Shown here piece after piece: positions 59,612 through 64,000 of a DNA stretch of 64,000 nt. The position numbers and the translations under genes were made by a program. The stretch comes from Cycas panzhihuaensis (lineage: Eukaryota; Cycadophyta), in contig CM041465.1 of NCBI GenBank assembly GCA_023213395.1, positions 620,001 through 684,000 of the forward strand, given 5' to 3'. The number at the start of each line of letters is the position of its first letter. Position 1 is the stretch's first letter. A model generated the notes under the pieces. That model saw only the letters and a program-made list of their open reading frames with translations, had not been told where the DNA came from and ran no database searches.

Positions 59612-60358
59612 GTGGTTTTCTCCTACTGCTCTCTTCTTGGGCATCCCCAACGCGTGTGCCTTTATCGCCTTTCCTTTCCTAACAAAGGTTGGTTGACCTT
59701 GCATGTGATGCTTCTCTCATCGCCACGTGGTCTACCTCCATTGTTAGAAGACCCCGAGTATCGTCCTCTTCCTTTATCAGATTCTGATTTGACTATGGGG
59801 GGATACTCTTCTGATTGGGCCTACCACACTTCAGCTTTGGAAACCCATGATTTTCCTTCTTCTATTCTGGGATCCACCCAAGAGGGTGATGATCCCATCT
59901 ACTACCCGAGTGACCAACATCACCCACTTGACACCCATCCCTCTACCCATGTAGTAGAAGGATCTTTTCCTCTTGAGATTTACCACTTAGTTGGTGACTC
60001 TTATGAGGAACGTCCCAAGGGATCTACTTCATTCAAGGTCCCGTCTACCTCTTATGAGCATGTAGACACCCCTCCTACCGATGTGGTTGAAGCCTTTAAC
60101 AAGTGCCATCGTGTCGCCTGCTTCCAACCTCATCCTAGATGGTTTGAGGATGCTTTTCATGGAGGAGCCTCTTCTTCTTCCGCTCCTCCCCCGCTTTCCT
60201 CATCCTTATCTACTCTTCCTGTAACAACCAATCCCTTCATGCCTACGCATGTGTCCCACTCCTTTCCTATTCTAGTTGTGAGGACACATGTTGCACCTTC
60301 TATCCCTCGCCAAGGTCCTAGTGTTTCAGGATATTCCCATGATATATCTTCCCTTTAG
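59612..60358 (+). pseudogene. Open frame upstream of gag in the Tat-type element
   Basis: A 248-codon open frame after the primer site. The protein is rich in Ser, Pro and acidic residues (for example LEDPEYRPLPLSDSDLT and GGASSSSAPPPL) with no recognised domain. It may be the N-terminal part of gag, because a proline-rich continuation appears in another frame at about 60560-60740 (YGVDPLHPYGVAPP). It may instead be a separate pre-gag ORF, as in Ogre elements. The first ATG may not be the real start. Not a host gene, given its position between primer site and gag. Confidence 0.5.
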
Positions 60359-60513
60359 TTGAAGGTTAGCATGCCCTTCCCTAGCCAAACCAGTGTGCCA
60401 TCCCCTAATGTGGTACATACTTTCCCTAGTAGGCTTACTGGTCCTACTAACCCTCCAGCCATTAGTCATGTGGGACCCACTCCCATGCACCCTTAAAATC
60501 AATCTATTAAAAG

Positions 60514-61779
60514 GTGCCCTTTTACATCCCCTGTGGTATACTTCTCAACCTTGGGGGCAAGGTAGAAGAAACCACCTCCCAGCTTATGGAGTGGATCCGC
60601 TACACCCATATGGGGTTGCTCCACCTACAAGTGGCCCATTTGGGCAAAACCCAGTTCCACATCCATCTTTTCCATCATCTAGTGCAATCCCTTTGCCATG
60701 CCTTCACAAGGGGACCCAACTCCCTTCTAAGGCACTTATCCTCAAGTCCCCTCTCAGCAAGGGGTGTTTCCTCAAGGAGGGATGGGTGTTCCACCCCTGC
60801 CCCGCCTCCTTGTTCACTACCTACTACATCATTCGTTGATCCTATGGCCCAGGTGAGGGCACATCCCTTCATGGACTATAGATCAACGCTTTTATCCGTT
60901 GAGGCATTAAGAACCAATTTGCCACCTCATCCTCCTGAAGTTCCTAGGTTTGACGGAACTTCGTCACAAGACCCAGCTAAACATGTGCGTAGTTTTTCTA
61001 TGACATTCATAGACTACTAGGCATACGACCACATTTTAATGAAATTGTTTCCATGATCCTTATAGGGTGATGCCCTTAAGTGGTTTTACCATCTCCCTCC
61101 CCACTCTATTTATTCATTCCAGCAATTGGTGGATGAGTTCATCAACTATTTTGATGTAGCCCATCCATTCGAGAGCGGAATGAAATCCCTCCTATCATTC
61201 AAACAAGGTCACGATGAGATGAATCATGACTTTGTGAGGCGATTCCATGACTTACTTCACTCCACTAAGGCAACATTGCCCAAGGAGTTGAAGAGAGATC
61301 TCTTCATTAATGCACTTCATCCTGAAGATGTGGAAGTCCTTAAAATGGGGGTGACCACATGTGACTCCGTGATCACCAAGTGCTTTGCATTGGAGGTTAT
61401 TGAGATCCAAGCTGAACTCAAGAAACCTCTTAAGCCCTCATAGCGACGTGAGGCACTACCTTCAACCAAAGATACCAAACCTTCACAACCTTCCAGGTCT
61501 TCCTCTCACCCGATTGAGATGAACTTAGACCCCCTCACATCTTCCATACGCTCATTTGAGAGTACGATGAAGGAGCTTAAGCTCCAAGCCCCTTCATCTC
61601 TAACATCCAACAAACAAGTCCAACAAATAACTCAAGCTCCCCTCCCTAGGAATGGAATGTTTAGTCCTCTCAAGCGGGAAGTTAGATCCTCGCTTGAGAA
61701 GAAGTGGTGCTCCATTCATGGGGAGTGCTTCCATGATGACTCACATTGCAGGCCCAAAGATCTTAAGGATGCCTCTTGA
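60514..61779 (+). pseudogene. gag: gag, Ty3/gypsy Tat/Ogre type, broken by stops
   Basis: Capsid-type Gag. One frame holds the family core: PPEVPRFDGTSSQDPAKHVR (about 60925-60990), GDALKWFYHLPPHSIYSFQQ (about 61069-61125), then a helical region with FKQGHDEMNHDFVRRFHDLL (about 61198-61257), and near the end a CSIHGECFHDDSHC segment (about 61708-61749) like the Cys/His motif common before the protease in these elements. In-frame stops at 61018, 61054, 61063 and 61441 break it, without a frameshift between them. The true start lies upstream, probably in another frame. Confidence 0.75.
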
Positions 61780-62790
61780 CATGACTCTTCCTCTAAACGG
61801 CCTCAAGGCCTAATTTGACTAACTAACACAATGATCCATTCCCATAATATGGGGAACGTGATCGTAATGCCCAAACCAAGAATAACCTGAATCGAGGAAG
61901 ATCGCCTAATTCCCCGCCCTTCCCATGATAAAGTGAAGGGCGTGTGATTCATCCTCTTCCTCTTGTTCCCTAGTCATGCCTCATCACCTCAGAGCCCCTG
62001 CATCAAGGGGAAGAAGGTGATCCATTGCTTGAGGTGACCCCTTATTATGCCCTCACACGATCTCGCATCACCAAGGAAGTAGAAGGTGCTTCTTCTTCCG
62101 CCTCCTTCTAACCCTCTTCCGAGAACCCTCCTCCAAAATACCTCCCTTCCCCAAGGCTATTCTTGTACACCCAGGTCATTACGATTTCCAAAGGGCACTT
62201 ACCTAGCCTACCACAAAGGATAAGCCCTTCTCCATCGTGGATGAGCTTCATACCGTTGTTGCATGAATGTCCTTGATGGACATTTTGAGGAGTTGCCCTG
62301 AGCAGCGGGCCCTCCTCTTAGAAGCTTTAGGATCGAATGATGCCCATGTTCATGCTTTGGGTGTTACCTAAAGTTGTGAACCCATTATTTCGTTTGATCC
62401 TAAGGACCTTCCTCCCGCAGGTGAAAAGGAACATCAGTGGAACTTCCCATTCACTATTACTATCGATACACCGGATTGTACCCTTCGAAGGACTGTTGTC
62501 GACAATGGTTCTTCCATGAACGCCATACCCTTGTGTGTCATGCAAGAGCTTGGTATTTCTATCTTGGAACCTGTTCCATGGTAATGCTAAAGATATGACG
62601 GTATGAGAAGACCCCTTTAGGTTCTGTCGTGATTATGATCACCCTTGAGGGTAGGACTATCCTTGCTGATGTTGTAGTCCTCGACGTCAACGTCGACTAC
62701 AACCTCCTTCTAGGTCATCCATGGCTCGACTAAATGGGAGTCGTGTGTTCGACTCTTTGGGGACAACTTAAATTCATTCATGATGGGTGA
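61780..62790 (+). pseudogene. Protease region (aspartic protease), broken
   Basis: Retroviral-type aspartic protease that would process the polyprotein. Pieces in changing frames: YYALTRSRITK near 62040, LLEALGSNDAHVHALGVT near 62320, DLPPAGEKEHQW near 62403, and the active site VVDNGSSMNAIP with D-N-G-S-S at 62501-62515. The DNGSS form rather than DTGA is typical of the Tat/Ogre group. Then VDYNLLLGHPWLD, in another frame, with GHPW at 62713-62724 and a TAA at 62731. At least one frameshift (between 62515 and 62710) and several stops make it inactive. Confidence 0.75.
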
Positions 62791-63726
62791 ATGAGAATGG
62801 TTCCCCGTGAACACCCACTTACCAAACAAACTCACTCTGCTAATCTAGCAAACCAAGGTCCTTCTACACATGCCTTAGCTTGCTCTATTGGTATACCTAA
62901 TTTGTCTAAAGAAGATCCTGCTTCTTCTTTCCCTAGTCTCACACAGTTTGCTCCTATTGGCGTTGGGAGCTATGGGTATCTTACTTCGTTTAGTGACAAT
63001 GAGTCGTACGACAAAGATGAGGATTGTCTCAACCCCGTCTCTTTCCTTTGCACCAGTAGGTCATGCCTATTTCATTCTAGATCTCCATCTAGAACCCCTT
63101 TTGGTGAGACTAGCCACTCCTACGTATCATACGTCATCGCCCATGTTGACTCATCCATCGTTAGTTCTTCTCCTTCATCACTTCTCAGAGGTGATGGTTT
63201 CAAAGAACTACCTTTTGCTCCTTCCGAGGAGCCTCTTTTTTACTCTCCTTCAGAGTCTCACGAGGAGGTTGGGCAGCCTAATGACCACCATGATCTTACT
63301 GCCTCTACCTCCTCTAACACTTCATCTAATCGAAGTAAGGTCATCCATGGGGTGGATTACTGCGAGGATGATGAAGCCCTACTTGAGAACCCAGCAGTGC
63401 TCACGCCTAACTTGCCTTCCTACCACCATGTGCTTGGTCACCGTAAGATCCTTACAGTTGGATCCACACTTGCTGATCTGATCCCGTCTCCTATTCCACC
63501 TCCTCTTGTTGACCTTGCCCCTCTCCACTTCAAGGAGGGTAATGCCATGTGCATGGGGGAAACCCAAGACATAGTCTTGACCCCCGATCAGGTCATTAAG
63601 GTTGGGATAAAATGTTCTCCTGATGAAGTAAGGGAGTACTCTCTTTGTTCCAAGAGTTTCGTGACATTTTCAAGATGGGCTTATGCTGACATGAAGGGAA
63701 TTGATCCCTCCATTTGTCACCCATAA
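62791..63726 (+). pseudogene. Linker reading frame between protease and reverse transcriptase
   Basis: 311 open codons, Ser- and Pro-rich, with no domain until the C-terminus, where GIKCSPDEVREYS and WAYADMKGIDPSI match the short region found just before reverse transcriptase in Tat/Ogre-type polyproteins. A long protease-RT linker is known for this group. The start ATG is probably not a real initiation site, because the region should be read as part of a polyprotein. Near 63650-63690 the frame differs from the expected family sequence, and a further shift is needed to enter RT. Confidence 0.6.
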
Positions 63727-64000
63727 TCTCACCACCATCCCTGGTGCCCACCCCATGCGCTAGAAGTAGCGTCCCCTTCACCTGAAGCTCTCAGCCACTG
63801 TCAAGATGGAGGTTGAGAAGCTTCTAGATGTTGGGCTCATTACTTCCATTGACTACCCTAAGTGGGTCTCTAATACCGTCCTCGTTGATAAAAAGAACGG
63901 GGCGATTTGTATATGTGTCGATTTCCGTAATATTAACAATGCTTATCCTAAAGACAACTTCCCGCTCCTCTTCATTGATCAAATTATTAATCATACCGCT
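63727..64000 (+). pseudogene. Reverse transcriptase N-terminus, cut by window end
   Basis: From about 63770 the frame is open to the window end and encodes a clear Ty3/gypsy RT start: KMEVEKLLDVGLITSIDYPK, then VSNTVLVDKKNG, then ICVDFRNINNAYPKDNFPL (VDFR at 63917-63928). The YxDD catalytic motif would lie beyond the window. Two TAG stops at 63761 and 63767 sit where the family has Gln-type residues (CAG to TAG), again a C-to-T decay pattern. Confidence 0.85.

Noticed and set aside
59612-60358. Host protein-coding gene
   Set aside because: It lies between a primer-binding-like site and gag of a Ty3/gypsy element and has low-complexity composition like the following gag N-terminus, so it belongs to the element.

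Overview
The window looks like nuclear DNA from a land plant and carries a decayed tandem array of 45S ribosomal RNA genes. All rDNA is on the minus strand, so each unit reads from high to low coordinates: spacer, 18S, ITS1, 5.8S, ITS2, 25S. Three units (U1, U2, U3) are visible. U1 covers 1-5957 and its 25S is cut by the window start. U2 covers 21846-28121 and is complete. U3 covers 42505-47014 and has lost the 3' half of its 25S. The 18S and 25S genes are near normal length, but all three units carry many C-to-T and G-to-A changes, mostly at former CpG sites, plus small indels, also at near-invariant positions. They look like methylated, silent rDNA pseudogenes. ITS1 (about 660-700 nt) is longer than the 200-300 nt usual in flowering plants, and the intergenic spacers (IGS) are very long (15.9, 14.4 and at least 9.9 kb). 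Both points suggest a large-genome plant, possibly a gymnosperm. I cannot name a species.

The three spacers share one order of blocks, moving away from the 18S 5' end (rising coordinates): an ETS-side block of about 0.8 kb; an array of about 320-bp monomers (B repeats, about 6-7 copies); an array of about 260-bp monomers (C repeats); a short link block (D); a long array (E) of 1.11-kb higher-order repeats made of roughly 400- and 710-bp parts, followed by 350-420-bp monomers; a T-rich array of about 51-bp repeats (F); and a short block with a 9-bp inverted repeat. Spacer length differs mainly by whole 1.1-kb units in E (4, 4 and 2 copies) and by a 1.1-kb block found only in the second spacer. 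Only the first spacer keeps its full 25S-side end (17.7-21.8 kb). That end holds older, shorter relatives of the E repeats, an AT-rich block bounded by a 9-bp inverted repeat, the 3' end of a dead Ty1/copia element, and arrays of 56- and 90-bp repeats. In U3 about 5.9 kb (the 25S-side spacer end plus the 3' half of 25S) has been deleted, so spacer joins directly to the interior of 25S.

The rDNA stops near 56875. The rest of the window (about 57.1-64.0 kb, plus strand) is the 5' part of a Ty3/gypsy element of the Tat/Ogre type: a candidate 2.4-kb LTR, a primer-binding-like site, a broken gag, an aspartic protease with a DNGSS active site, a long linker reading frame, and the start of reverse transcriptase, cut by the window end. 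Several stops and frameshifts show it is dead. I found no host protein-coding gene; the many short open frames in rDNA and spacer look accidental.
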